Of a stretch of DNA of 34,095 nucleotides, positions 16,132-23,472 are shown piece by piece. The notes beneath the pieces are model-generated. The model worked only from the letters and a program-made list of their open reading frames with translations, made no database searches and had not been told where the DNA came from. The DNA is from an uncultured Pelagibacteraceae bacterium (GTDB lineage: Bacteria > Pseudomonadota > Alphaproteobacteria > Pelagibacterales > Pelagibacteraceae). The position numbers were made by a program, and so were the translations under genes. Within the stretch, counting starts at the first letter, position 1. Each line of letters begins with the position of its first letter. The stretch covers positions 1 to 34,095 of the forward strand of contig CACFSB010000004.1 of the NCBI GenBank assembly GCA_902568855.1, given 5' to 3'.

Positions 16132-16311
16132 CTACTTTTGTTGTTCACAAACATCCTTGATTACAGGGGCATTTGCACAATCTAAACATTTTGTTTTCTG
16201 AACAATACAACCATCATCAAGAACTTCAACATCAACAATTTTATCACACTTGGAACAAGTTGAGGAAATTGTTAGTCCACATTTTTTACAGTTATAATTT
16301 TCTGTTTGCAT
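16132..16311 (-). CDS. Small Cys-rich zinc-ribbon protein (59 aa)
   Basis: A short open frame with clear protein-like sequence: MQTENYNCKKCGLTIS is followed by STCSKCDK, then an acidic linker VDVEVLDDG, and KTKCLDCANAPV with a last Cys near the end. CxxC pairs are C8/C11, C19/C22 and C42/C45, plus single C35 and C55. Spacing fits one or two zinc-ribbon knuckles, or an iron-sulfur/rubredoxin-like site. It has no signal peptide or membrane helix. It lies downstream of the DUF2061 gene on the same strand, after a 120-base gap that contains a Fur-type dyad at 16362-16376. I do not recognise a named family; the even Cys pairing makes a chance open frame unlikely. Confidence 0.7.
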   Translation of the reverse strand: MQTENYNCKKCGLTISSTCSKCDKIVDVEVLDDGCIVQKTKCLDCANAPVIKDVCEQQK

Positions 16312-16346
16312 GATGAAAAATTAATCATAAATAAATTTATTTCAAC

Positions 16347-16376
16347 AATTATCCCTGCGAATGATAATTATTATCG
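16347..16376. promoter_or_regulatory. Fur-type 7-1-7 dyad with an extra half-site
   Basis: TGATAATTATTATCG (16362-16376) matches the classical Fur 7-1-7 pattern TGATAATnATTATCA at 13 of 14 arm positions. A further ATTATC half-site (AATTATC, 16347-16353) pairs with GATAATT nine bases away, so three half-sites are arrayed. It is about 50 bases upstream of the zinc-ribbon ATG. Sequence match is direct; binding by a Fur/Mur/Zur-type protein is inferred, and AT-richness raises the chance rate. Confidence 0.45.
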
Positions 16377-16431
16377 AAAATTTTTTTGCGAAAGATTACT
16401 AATTGCTTTTTTTTTGGGATATTTGATCAAA

Positions 16432-16671
16432 TTATTTTTTAGATTTGCTTGTCCACCATTTATCTAAAATAAAATACCAAATTGAATTTGCAATTGGTTC
16501 AACAATTGCATCTGTAAGTGCAACTTTAAAAGAGACATCTGCTACTATCATTAAAACTGTAATCGCAATTGCAAAGTGTCCAATTGTATAAATTACAGTT
16601 CTAAGTAAAGAGCCTTTATTATTTTGATAAATATTTTGGGATGCTTGAAAAATGCCTTTAGTAATTTCCAT
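16432..16671 (-). CDS. DUF2061 small membrane protein
   Basis: A 79-aa predicted inner-membrane protein. After an amphipathic N-terminus, the DUF2061 pattern appears: SLLRTVIYTIGHFAIAITVLMIVADVSFKVALTDAIVEPIANSIWYFILDKWW, with two helices separated by a short polar turn and the conserved E-P and W-Y residues of the family. The function of DUF2061 proteins is unknown. The ATG overlaps the stop of the aspartyl-hydroxylase-like gene by one base, so it is translated from the same mRNA and is probably part of the katG transcription unit. Confidence 0.75.
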   Translation of the reverse strand: MEITKGIFQASQNIYQNNKGSLLRTVIYTIGHFAIAITVLMIVADVSFKVALTDAIVEPIANSIWYFILDKWWTSKSKK

Positions 16672-17267
16672 CAGTTTTTAAAAGGACTTTCAAGAACACA
16701 AGCCACAAGGTGTATTCTAGCCTGTTCACCTCCATTAAAAAAATTATGATATTTTGTGTTGTTTGTAATCCAAACTTTCCCATCTGCGGGTAAGTGTTTA
16801 GCAACATTCTCTATAACCATTGAACACCCTTTGTTTGTGATTATAGGCACATGAAGTCTACATTCTGGATCTTTGTGCCAACTCAAAGTTGATCTGGGCT
16901 CTTTTAATAAGAGCCTAACTCTTCCCAATTTAAATCTCTTGCTTAGAACTTTGTAAACTTCTGCAAAGTATGTGTTTTCAAATTCAGGTATTAATTGTGT
17001 ATATTTAGACTCATCTATATCAACATCTCTTGAAACCTCTTTTCCAGTTTCGTCTGCAATTGTCCAATATTTTCCTCTAATGTTGCTCCCTTCAATCGAG
17101 CTCTTATCGTTTGGAATTTGGTTTAATGGAATTGCACCAAAATGTGTAACACCTGGTGTATTAAATTTTTTTAATTTCAAGATTTTATCTAAATCATCTT
17201 TTAATTTCGAAATATCAAAATTTAAATCTGGAACTTCATAAAAATCCTCAAAATTTGCTGTTGCCAT
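16671..17267 (-). CDS. Aspartyl/asparaginyl beta-hydroxylase-like 2OG-Fe(II) oxygenase
   Basis: Non-haem iron dioxygenase of the Asp_Arg_Hydrox family (198 aa), using 2-oxoglutarate and O2 to hydroxylate a protein or small-molecule side chain. The iron facial triad is visible: HxD as His131-Lys-Asp133 in STLSWHKDPECRLHVPI and the distal His186 in EQARIHLVACV; nearby Arg residues could bind 2-oxoglutarate. The length fits stand-alone bacterial members; the substrate is unknown. It lies 23 bases downstream of katG on the same strand and one base overlaps the DUF2061 gene. Co-expression with a haem peroxidase and nearby Irr suggests an iron- or oxygen-linked role. Confidence 0.82.
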   Translation of the reverse strand: MATANFEDFYEVPDLNFDISKLKDDLDKILKLKKFNTPGVTHFGAIPLNQIPNDKSSIEGSNIRGKYWTIADETGKEVSRDVDIDESKYTQLIPEFENTYFAEVYKVLSKRFKLGRVRLLLKEPRSTLSWHKDPECRLHVPIITNKGCSMVIENVAKHLPADGKVWITNNTKYHNFFNGGEQARIHLVACVLESPFKN

Positions 17268-17290
17268 ATAACTTTATCTTTTTTTCAAAT

Positions 17291-19528
17291 TTAATTTAAT
17301 TTCAAATCAAATCGATCAGAATTCATAACTTTTACCCATGCAACTACGAAATCTTTAACAAATTTTTCACTTGAGTCCTCACAAGCATAAACTTCTGCAA
17401 GAGCTCTTAGTTGAGAATTTGAACCAAAAATCAAATCAACTCTTGTTGCTTTCCATTTAGTTTTTTGAGTTTTTCTATCTCTTCCAACAAATGTTTGTTC
17501 TGATTTGTCTTCCTCTTTCCATGTAGTATTCATATCTAATAGATTTACAAAGTAATCGTTAGTAAGAGAACCAGGTTTATTTGTAAAAACGCCGTAATTT
17601 GAACCATCATAGTTAGTATTTAAAACTCTCATACCACCTATAAGTGCTGTCATTTCTGGTGCAGTAAGACCCATTAGTTGTGCTTTATCAACCAATTTTT
17701 CCTCTGCCGAAACATTTGAAACTCCTCCATTTAGATAGTTTCTAAAACCATCTGCCTGTGGTTCAAGAAGACCAAAAGAATGAATATCAGTCTGGTCTTG
17801 TCTAGCATCTCCTCTACCTGCTAAAAATGGAACGTTAACTTTGTGTCCTGCCTTTTTAGCAGCCATCTCAATACCAACACCTCCTGCTAACACAATTAAA
17901 TCTGCCATTGATACACTTTTCTTTTTATTATCAAATTGATCTTTAATTTTATTTAAAGCTTTTATCACAACTGATAACCTTTTAGGATTATTCACAGTCC
18001 AATTTTTTTGTGGTTCTAGCATTATTCTTGCACCGTTAGCACCACCTCTTTTATCTGATCCTCTAAAAGTTGAAGCTGATGCCCATGCAGTAGAAACTAA
18101 ATCTGAAATTGATATTTTTGATTTAGAAATTTTGTTTTTTAAATCTTTAATATCTTTTGATTTAAGTTTGTACTTTGGTTTATCAATTGGATCTTGCCAA
18201 ATTAATTGTTCTTTTGGAACTTCACTACCCAAGTAGCAAACTCTTGGACCCATATCTCTATGGGTTAATTTAAACCACGCCCTTGCAAAGGCATCATGAA
18301 ACTCTTTAGGGTTTTGATGAAAATGCTTTGTAATTGGTCCATAACTTGGGTCAACTTTCATTGATATATCTGTTGTTTGCATCATTGGTGGATGAAGTAC
18401 ACCTTTTTGGTGTGCATCAGGAACCATTTTAATTTTTTGTCCATTTTTCTTTGGAGTCCATTGATGAGCTCCTGCTGGGCTTTTTGTTAGCTCCCAATCA
18501 TGACCGTATAAACAGTCTAAATAACCCATATCCCACTTGGTAGGATTTTGAGTCCAAGCACCTTCAATACCACTACTTATCGTATCGACACCTTTTCCAG
18601 ATTTATATCCACTATTCCATCCAGTAGACTGATCTTGAAGTTTTGAAGCTTCTGGATCTGGACCTTTATAAGACTCTGATGCTGCTCCATGAGATTTTCC
18701 AAATGTATGTCCTCCAGCAACCAAAGCTGCTGTTTCATAATCGTTCATAGCCATTCTTCCAAATGTCTCTCTGATGTCATGAGCTGCTAGTAGTGGATCT
18801 GGATTTGCGTCTGGACCTTGTGGATTTACATAAATCAAGCCCATATGAGAAGCACCTAGCGGCTGCTCTAAATCTCTTTTTCCACTATATCTTTCAACAC
18901 CTAGCATCTCTTTTTCTGAACCCCAATAAATATCATCCTCCGGTTCCCAAATATCAGTTCTACCTGCACCAAAACCAAAAGTTTTAAAACCCATGGAGTC
19001 TAATGCTACATTTCCAACCAATATAAATAGATCTGCCCAAGAAATTTTTCTTCCATACTTTTTTTTGATTGGCCATAAAAGTAACCTTGCTTTATCTAAA
19101 TTCACGTTATCTGGCCAAGAATTGAGCGGAGCAAATCTCTGATTACCAGTACCGGCACCGCCTCTACCATCACCAGTCCTGTAAGTTCCTGCAGCGTGCC
19201 AAGCTAATCGGATAAATAAAGGACCGTAATGACCATAATCTGCAGGCCACCATTCTTGTGAGTTTGTCATTAATTTTTTTAAATCTTTTTTTAACGCTTT
19301 GTAATTAAGTTTTTTAAATTCTTTTGCATAATTAAATTTTTTATCCATAGGGTTTGATAAATTAGAATGCTGACTAAGAATTTTTAGATTTAAACTATTT
19401 GGCCAGAAGTCTCTTACTGTTTGACCTCTTCCTGCAGAAAACTTTGCAGGTGTGCCTACCCCTGTAAAAGGACATTTACTTAGCTCATTTGCTTTAAAAG
19501 ATTTATTTTTAAAATTTTCAGTGCTCAT
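17291..19528 (-). CDS. katG: Catalase-peroxidase
   Basis: Bifunctional haem enzyme that removes hydrogen peroxide. 745 aa, the normal two-domain length. The distal haem site is Arg107/Trp110/His111 in [11 protein letters not shown]; the proximal His274 is in [12 protein letters not shown]. The catalase-specific Met-Tyr-Trp adduct residues are present (Trp110, Tyr233 in LIYVNPQGP, Met259 in FGRMAMND). The C-terminal duplicate domain lacks the haem ligands, as in the family. No signal peptide. It is less A/T-skewed and richer in Gly/Trp than its neighbours, which reflects strong conservation but could also mean acquisition. Its promoter contains an Irr-type element, and irr is directly upstream. 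The dioxygenase and DUF2061 genes follow. Confidence 0.97.
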   Translation of the reverse strand: MSTENFKNKSFKANELSKCPFTGVGTPAKFSAGRGQTVRDFWPNSLNLKILSQHSNLSNPMDKKFNYAKEFKKLNYKALKKDLKKLMTNSQEWWPADYGHYGPLFIRLAWHAAGTYRTGDGRGGAGTGNQRFAPLNSWPDNVNLDKARLLLWPIKKKYGRKISWADLFILVGNVALDSMGFKTFGFGAGRTDIWEPEDDIYWGSEKEMLGVERYSGKRDLEQPLGASHMGLIYVNPQGPDANPDPLLAAHDIRETFGRMAMNDYETAALVAGGHTFGKSHGAASESYKGPDPEASKLQDQSTGWNSGYKSGKGVDTISSGIEGAWTQNPTKWDMGYLDCLYGHDWELTKSPAGAHQWTPKKNGQKIKMVPDAHQKGVLHPPMMQTTDISMKVDPSYGPITKHFHQNPKEFHDAFARAWFKLTHRDMGPRVCYLGSEVPKEQLIWQDPIDKPKYKLKSKDIKDLKNKISKSKISISDLVSTAWASASTFRGSDKRGGANGARIMLEPQKNWTVNNPKRLSVVIKALNKIKDQFDNKKKSVSMADLIVLAGGVGIEMAAKKAGHKVNVPFLAGRGDARQDQTDIHSFGLLEPQADGFRNYLNGGVSNVSAEEKLVDKAQLMGLTAPEMTALIGGMRVLNTNYDGSNYGVFTNKPGSLTNDYFVNLLDMNTTWKEEDKSEQTFVGRDRKTQKTKWKATRVDLIFGSNSQLRALAEVYACEDSSEKFVKDFVVAWVKVMNSDRFDLKLN

Positions 19529-19563
19529 TAATTATTTTCCTATGTTTGTATTGGTAATATTAT

Positions 19564-19592
19564 AGTTTATAATGGTTCTAAATAGCTGTCAA
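19564..19592 (-). promoter_or_regulatory. katG promoter
   Basis: On the - strand: consensus -35 TTGACA (19587-19592), a 17-base spacer and -10 TAAACT (19564-19569); a TATAAA two bases earlier is an alternative. The ATG at 19528 is 35 bases beyond the -10 box, giving a leader of roughly 29 bases. The spacer and -10 box are covered by the iron-control-like dyad. Confidence 0.65.
19566..19582. promoter_or_regulatory. Irr-type iron control element (ICE) within the katG promoter
   Basis: On the - strand the sequence reads TTTAGAA-CCA-TTATAAA, matching the Irr-box dyad TTTAGAA-N3-TTCTAAA (consensus from memory) at 13 of 14 arm positions. It occupies most of the -35/-10 spacer and part of the -10 box, the ideal place for a repressor. 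The gene for Irr itself ends 43 bases away. Motif and position are seen; binding is inferred. Confidence 0.6.
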
Positions 19593-19625
19593 TTGGTTAA
19601 TAATGACGCTCAATAAATTGATAAA

Positions 19626-20024
19626 TTAATCTTCGAGTTTGACAAGAACTTCAATGGATTTGATTTTTTTTCCATCAATTTTTCTTTTAATATTTATGGG
19701 TCCTACATCAGAGTTTTCTAAGTCAATCAACTTTCCATCTTTCAAGTTATAAAAATGATGATGATCAGTAATGTTGGTGTCAAAATAAGTTTGGTTTGAG
19801 TTTACAGGGATTTGCTTTAAATACCCTTTTTTTTCAAAAGCATGAACTGTATTATAGATTGTAGCTAAAGATATTTTGTTATCTATTTTATCTTTAATTT
19901 TTTGCTCTAACTCGTTTATTGTGAAATGAAATGTTCTTTCAGTATTAAACAAAACCTCGCATATCTGAAGTCTTTGTTTAGTAGGTCTTAATCCAGAATT
20001 TCTTAATTTATCTATATATTTCAC
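19626..20024 (-). CDS. irr: Iron response regulator Irr (Fur family)
   Basis: Fur-superfamily transcription factor that in Alphaproteobacteria senses haem/iron status. 132 aa. The winged-helix DNA-binding domain starts with LRNSGLRPTKQRLQICEVLF and has the recognition region ISLATIYNTVHAFEKKGYLK. The following segment TYFDTNITDHHHFYNLKDGKLIDL carries the His88-His89-His90 motif that distinguishes Irr from Fur and PerR. The short Cys-containing haem motif of Bradyrhizobium Irr is absent, as in many Irr proteins. The start is a GTG at 20024; no better ATG is near. Position directly before fabA-fabB-fabI is a conserved alphaproteobacterial arrangement. ICE-like sites lie in front of katG and in the irr/fabA gap. 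Confidence 0.87.
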   Translation of the reverse strand: MKYIDKLRNSGLRPTKQRLQICEVLFNTERTFHFTINELEQKIKDKIDNKISLATIYNTVHAFEKKGYLKQIPVNSNQTYFDTNITDHHHFYNLKDGKLIDLENSDVGPINIKRKIDGKKIKSIEVLVKLED

Positions 20025-20036
20025 TTTTTAAGCAAA

Positions 20037-20061
20037 TTGTTAGTTAAAATTATTCTAACAA
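20037..20061. promoter_or_regulatory. Divergent irr/fabA operator: inverted repeat with ICE-like core
   Basis: An outer dyad TTGTTAG (20037-20043) / CTAACAA (20055-20061) with an 11-base centre. Within it, GTTAAAA-TTA-TTCTAAC (20043-20059) matches the Irr-box arms at 11 of 14 positions and shares the TTCTAA half-site with the katG element. TATAAT boxes facing each way (20064-20069 on -, 20066-20071 on +) adjoin it. It could let Irr control its own gene, fabA or both. Confidence 0.45.
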
Positions 20062-20117
20062 GTATTATAATTATATTATATAGTTACAAAATCAAGTAAA
20101 TAAGAGTATTCAATTTT

Positions 20118-20618
20118 ATGAAAAAAAACTCTTACTCATACGATGAACTGATAAATTGTGGTGAAGGTAAACTATTTGGTCCTGGTAATGCCAAATTACC
20201 TCTTCCACCAATGCTTATGTTTGATAGAATTACAGAAATTAATGACAACAAGGGAGCTTTTAAAAAAGGTTTGTTAAAAGCTGAGTTAGATATTAAAAAT
20301 GATCTTTGGTTTTTTGATTGTCACTTTAAAGAAGATCCTGTTATGCCAGGATGTTTAGGTTTAGATGCTATGTGGCAACTAGTTGGTTTTTTTCTAGGTT
20401 GGAAAGGAAATCCTGGTAAGGGAAGGGCTTTAGGAGTTGGTACTGTTAAGTTTACAGGTGAAGTTTTAAAAAATGTCAAAAATGTACGATATGAAATAGA
20501 TATGAAAAAAATAATGTCGCCTGGAGGAACAACTGTTGGTCTTGCTAATGGGGTATTACTTGCTGATGAGAAAAAAATATATTCAGCTGACAATTTAAAA
20601 GTGGGTTTATTTAAATAA
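20118..20618 (+). CDS. fabA: 3-hydroxydecanoyl-ACP dehydratase/isomerase
   Basis: Introduces the cis double bond of unsaturated fatty acids by dehydrating 3-hydroxydecanoyl-ACP and isomerising the product. 166 aa hot-dog-fold protein. The catalytic His69 is in [17 protein letters not shown] and Asp83 in [25 protein letters not shown] is the N-terminal signature. It is divergent from irr with a 93-base gap carrying an ICE-like dyad. Its TAA overlaps the fabB ATG by one base. Together with fabB and fabI it forms the anaerobic-type unsaturated fatty-acid branch. Confidence 0.97.
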   Translation: MKKNSYSYDELINCGEGKLFGPGNAKLPLPPMLMFDRITEINDNKGAFKKGLLKAELDIKNDLWFFDCHFKEDPVMPGCLGLDAMWQLVGFFLGWKGNPGKGRALGVGTVKFTGEVLKNVKNVRYEIDMKKIMSPGGTTVGLANGVLLADEKKIYSADNLKVGLFK

Positions 20619-21829
20619 TGAGAAGAGTGGTAATAACTGGTTTAGGGGTAGTATCTTGTTTAGGTAACAATCAAGATGAAGTTTATCAATCTTTATTAAA
20701 CTCTAAATCAGGAATTTCTTTTGCAGAAGAATATAAAGAACATAACTTAAAAAGCCATGTTCATGGTAAACCGAACATTAAACTAGAAGATCATATAGAT
20801 AGAAAAACAATTAGATTTATGGGTTCTGGTTCAGCATATAATTATGTGGCCATGAAAGAAGCGATTAAAGACTCTGGCTTAGAGGAGAGAGATATAAGTA
20901 ATTTTAAAACAGGAATTGTAATGGGTTCAGGTGGCCCTTCGATTGAAAATGTTATTTTGGCTGCTGATAAAACACGAGCTAAAACACCAAAACTTATGGG
21001 ACCTTTTATTGTTCCAAGAACAATGGCAAGTACAGCTTCTGCTACACTTGCAGTGCCATTTAAAATTAAAGGCACTAACTACACTATGAGTTCGGCTTGT
21101 GCAACAAGTGGACATTGTATTGGAAATTCTATGGAATTAATTCAATTGGGTAAACAAGATATTGTTTTTGCCGGTGGTAGTGAGGAAATTCATTGGGCAA
21201 TGACTGCAATGTTTGATGCTATGACTGCTTTGTCATCAAAATACAATGATACGCCTGAGACTGCATCAAGAGCTTATGATAAAACAAGGGATGGTTTTGT
21301 AATTGCCGGGGGCGGAGGAGTGTTAGTGCTTGAAGAATATGAACACGCTAAGGCTAGAGGAGCAAAAATTTATGCTGAATTAACTGGCTATGGAGCAACT
21401 TCAGATGGCTATGATATGGTAGCGCCATCAGGTGAGGGAGCAGTAAGATGTATGAAAATGGCTATGGCAACGGCAAAAAATAAAATTGATTATATAAACA
21501 CTCATGGAACATCTACTCCTGTTGGAGATATCACAGAATTAAATGCTGTGAAGGAGACTTTTGGATCAGAAATTCCAAAAATAAGTTCAACCAAATCTCT
21601 TTCGGGACATCCTTTAGGGGCAGCATCTGTTCACGAAGCAATATATTGTTTAATTATGATGAAAAATAATTTTATTGCTGGCTCGGCAAATATTAATGAA
21701 ATTGATGAGGAAGCCAAAAATTTCCCAATAATTGCTAAAACTAAGACAGGAGTAACCTTAAATGCAGTTATGTCAAATAGCTTTGGTTTTGGTGGAACTA
21801 ATGCGGCATTAATTTTTGAAAAGGTTTAG
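20618..21829 (+). CDS. fabB: Beta-ketoacyl-ACP synthase I
   Basis: Condensing enzyme that elongates the unsaturated acyl chains produced by FabA. 403 aa thiolase-fold protein. The catalytic triad is visible: Cys161 in [14 protein letters not shown], His296 in [11 protein letters not shown] and His331 in [16 protein letters not shown]; a C-terminal glycine-rich [11 protein letters not shown] closes the site. Start and stop are tightly coupled: a one-base overlap with fabA and two bases before fabI. The fabA-fabB pairing supports KAS I over KAS II. Confidence 0.96.
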   Translation: MRRVVITGLGVVSCLGNNQDEVYQSLLNSKSGISFAEEYKEHNLKSHVHGKPNIKLEDHIDRKTIRFMGSGSAYNYVAMKEAIKDSGLEERDISNFKTGIVMGSGGPSIENVILAADKTRAKTPKLMGPFIVPRTMASTASATLAVPFKIKGTNYTMSSACATSGHCIGNSMELIQLGKQDIVFAGGSEEIHWAMTAMFDAMTALSSKYNDTPETASRAYDKTRDGFVIAGGGGVLVLEEYEHAKARGAKIYAELTGYGATSDGYDMVAPSGEGAVRCMKMAMATAKNKIDYINTHGTSTPVGDITELNAVKETFGSEIPKISSTKSLSGHPLGAASVHEAIYCLIMMKNNFIAGSANINEIDEEAKNFPIIAKTKTGVTLNAVMSNSFGFGGTNAALIFEKV

Positions 21830-21831
21830 TT

Positions 21832-22617
21832 ATGAGTTTAATGAAAGGAAAAAAAGGATTAATTTTAGGTGTTGCTAATGAGAGATCAATCGCCTGGGGT
21901 ATTTCCCAAAAACTAGCTGAAGCTGGAGCTGAGCTTGCGTTTACTTACTTAGGAGACGCATTAAAAAAAAGAGTAATACCTTTAGCAGAAAAATTAAATT
22001 CAAAAATAACATTCAGTTGTGATGTTGAAAAAAAGGAGGAAATAGAAAAGTTATTTGAAAATATTAAATCTGAGTGGGGAGAAATTGATTTTGTAGTTCA
22101 CGCTATTGCATTTTCAGATAAATCAGAATTGTCTGGTGAATATTTAAATACTACTAGAGAAAATTTTTTAAGAAGCATGTTGATTTCATGCTTTTCATTT
22201 ACTGAGGTTGCTAAGGAAGCATCCAAGGTTATGAAAAATAATGGGTGTATGTTAACTTTAACTTATGAATCCACCAAAGCAATACCAAATTATAATGTAA
22301 TGGGTGTTTGCAAATCTGCACTTGAAGCGAGTGTTAAGTACCTTGCAAGAGATTTGGGTGCAAAAAATATAAGAGTGAACGCAATTAGTGCTGGCCCAAT
22401 AAAAACTTTAGCTGCATCAGCTATTGGTGATGCAAAATTTTTATACAAATGGAACGAAGATCACTCTTTTTTAAAAAAAAATGTAGATATCTATGACGTA
22501 GGTAATTCAGCATTATACCTTTTAAGTGATTTGGCAAGTGGGGTAACTGGTGAAATACATTATGTAGACGCAGGATATAATAAAGTTGGGATGCCAGATC
22601 CAAAAAATATGAAATAA
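21832..22617 (+). CDS. fabI: Enoyl-ACP reductase (NADH), FabI type
   Basis: Catalyses the last reduction of each fatty-acid elongation round. 261 aa short-chain dehydrogenase. The nucleotide-binding region is LILGVANERSIAWGIS; FabI-specific catalytic residues are Tyr145 (TLTYEST) and the Tyr154-x6-Lys161 pair in YNVMGVCKSALEASVKYLARDLG; substrate-loop region ISAGPIKTLAASAIGD. It is the last gene of the fabA-fabB-fabI operon. Its stop lies 35 bases from the convergent FkbM gene; no strong hairpin is visible in the gap. Confidence 0.96.
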   Translation: MSLMKGKKGLILGVANERSIAWGISQKLAEAGAELAFTYLGDALKKRVIPLAEKLNSKITFSCDVEKKEEIEKLFENIKSEWGEIDFVVHAIAFSDKSELSGEYLNTTRENFLRSMLISCFSFTEVAKEASKVMKNNGCMLTLTYESTKAIPNYNVMGVCKSALEASVKYLARDLGAKNIRVNAISAGPIKTLAASAIGDAKFLYKWNEDHSFLKKNVDIYDVGNSALYLLSDLASGVTGEIHYVDAGYNKVGMPDPKNMK

Positions 22618-22652
22618 ATCAAATTATTAATCTTTTTTCAGTGCAAAATATT

Positions 22653-23384
22653 TCAAGTATTTATGATTAATTTTTTATGAAACTTGCTTTTTTTGTTAAG
22701 AAAAAAAATATCTTGTTCGTGATAATCTCTATTAATGACAAATTTTTCACCTAAAATTTTAAAAGCATCGTAATTTAATTTTTTTAAACAATCTTTAATT
22801 TTTCTAAAATTATAATTTTTCTCTATTAAAATTATTGGATAACTTTTTTTTATGTGCTTAAAACTACCTTTTAATATTTCTAGTTCAAATCCCTCAGCAT
22901 CTATTTTAATAAAATCTGAATTTAACTTGTAATTATCTAATTTATTAACATTAATTTTTTTTTGTTTAATTTTTATATTAGTATTTTTTAAATATTTATC
23001 TAAATATTCATTTATGTTTTCTAATTTAAATGAATTAAGGCTATCTAGATTAGTGTTTTTAAAATATGGCATATAAATTTTTTTTTTTCCTTTAAAATTA
23101 CCCAAAGCAATTTTTTTAAAGTTTTTTTTATTAGATTTATTTTCCAAAAATGGATCAAAGCAAGTAATTAATAAATTATGATTTAATTTTTTCATTAATT
23201 GATATGTTTGAAACTTATTTGAACCTATATCAATTACATTTTTAAATTTGGAATTTTTAAGAAAAGAATATTTTTTTCTTTCAATAAAAAAAAAGAAGTC
23301 TGAATATTTTTTATAAAAATTTAAAAAAAATATATAAAGAAAAATATTTTTTCTTATAATAGAATTAATTAAATAACTTAACAT
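22653..23384 (-). CDS. FkbM-family SAM-dependent methyltransferase
   Basis: O-methyltransferase of the FkbM family (243 aa), which typically methylates sugars, polysaccharide or secondary-metabolite hydroxyls. The SAM loop is NVIDIGSNKFQTYQLMKKL (about 50-68); the family hallmark DFIKIDAEGFELEILKGSFKHIKKSYPIILIEKNYNF follows near the middle. The N-terminus is hydrophobic and aromatic. Composition is extreme even here: Lys, Asn, Phe and Ile dominate and long A or T runs fill the DNA. It sits alone between the fab operon and the pnp cluster, on the pnp strand but 88 bases after the pnp stop. It looks like a variable, surface-glycan-type gene rather than part of either neighbour. Substrate unknown. 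Confidence 0.8.
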   Translation of the reverse strand: MLSYLINSIIRKNIFLYIFFLNFYKKYSDFFFFIERKKYSFLKNSKFKNVIDIGSNKFQTYQLMKKLNHNLLITCFDPFLENKSNKKNFKKIALGNFKGKKKIYMPYFKNTNLDSLNSFKLENINEYLDKYLKNTNIKIKQKKINVNKLDNYKLNSDFIKIDAEGFELEILKGSFKHIKKSYPIILIEKNYNFRKIKDCLKKLNYDAFKILGEKFVINRDYHEQDIFFLNKKSKFHKKLIINT

Positions 23385-23472
23385 GTATTAATTAAAAAAA
23401 CTTTATTTTTTAAAATATTCAATGCAATTTAAAAGAATCCTATTAATTAAATTTTCTTAAAATTTCTAAATT

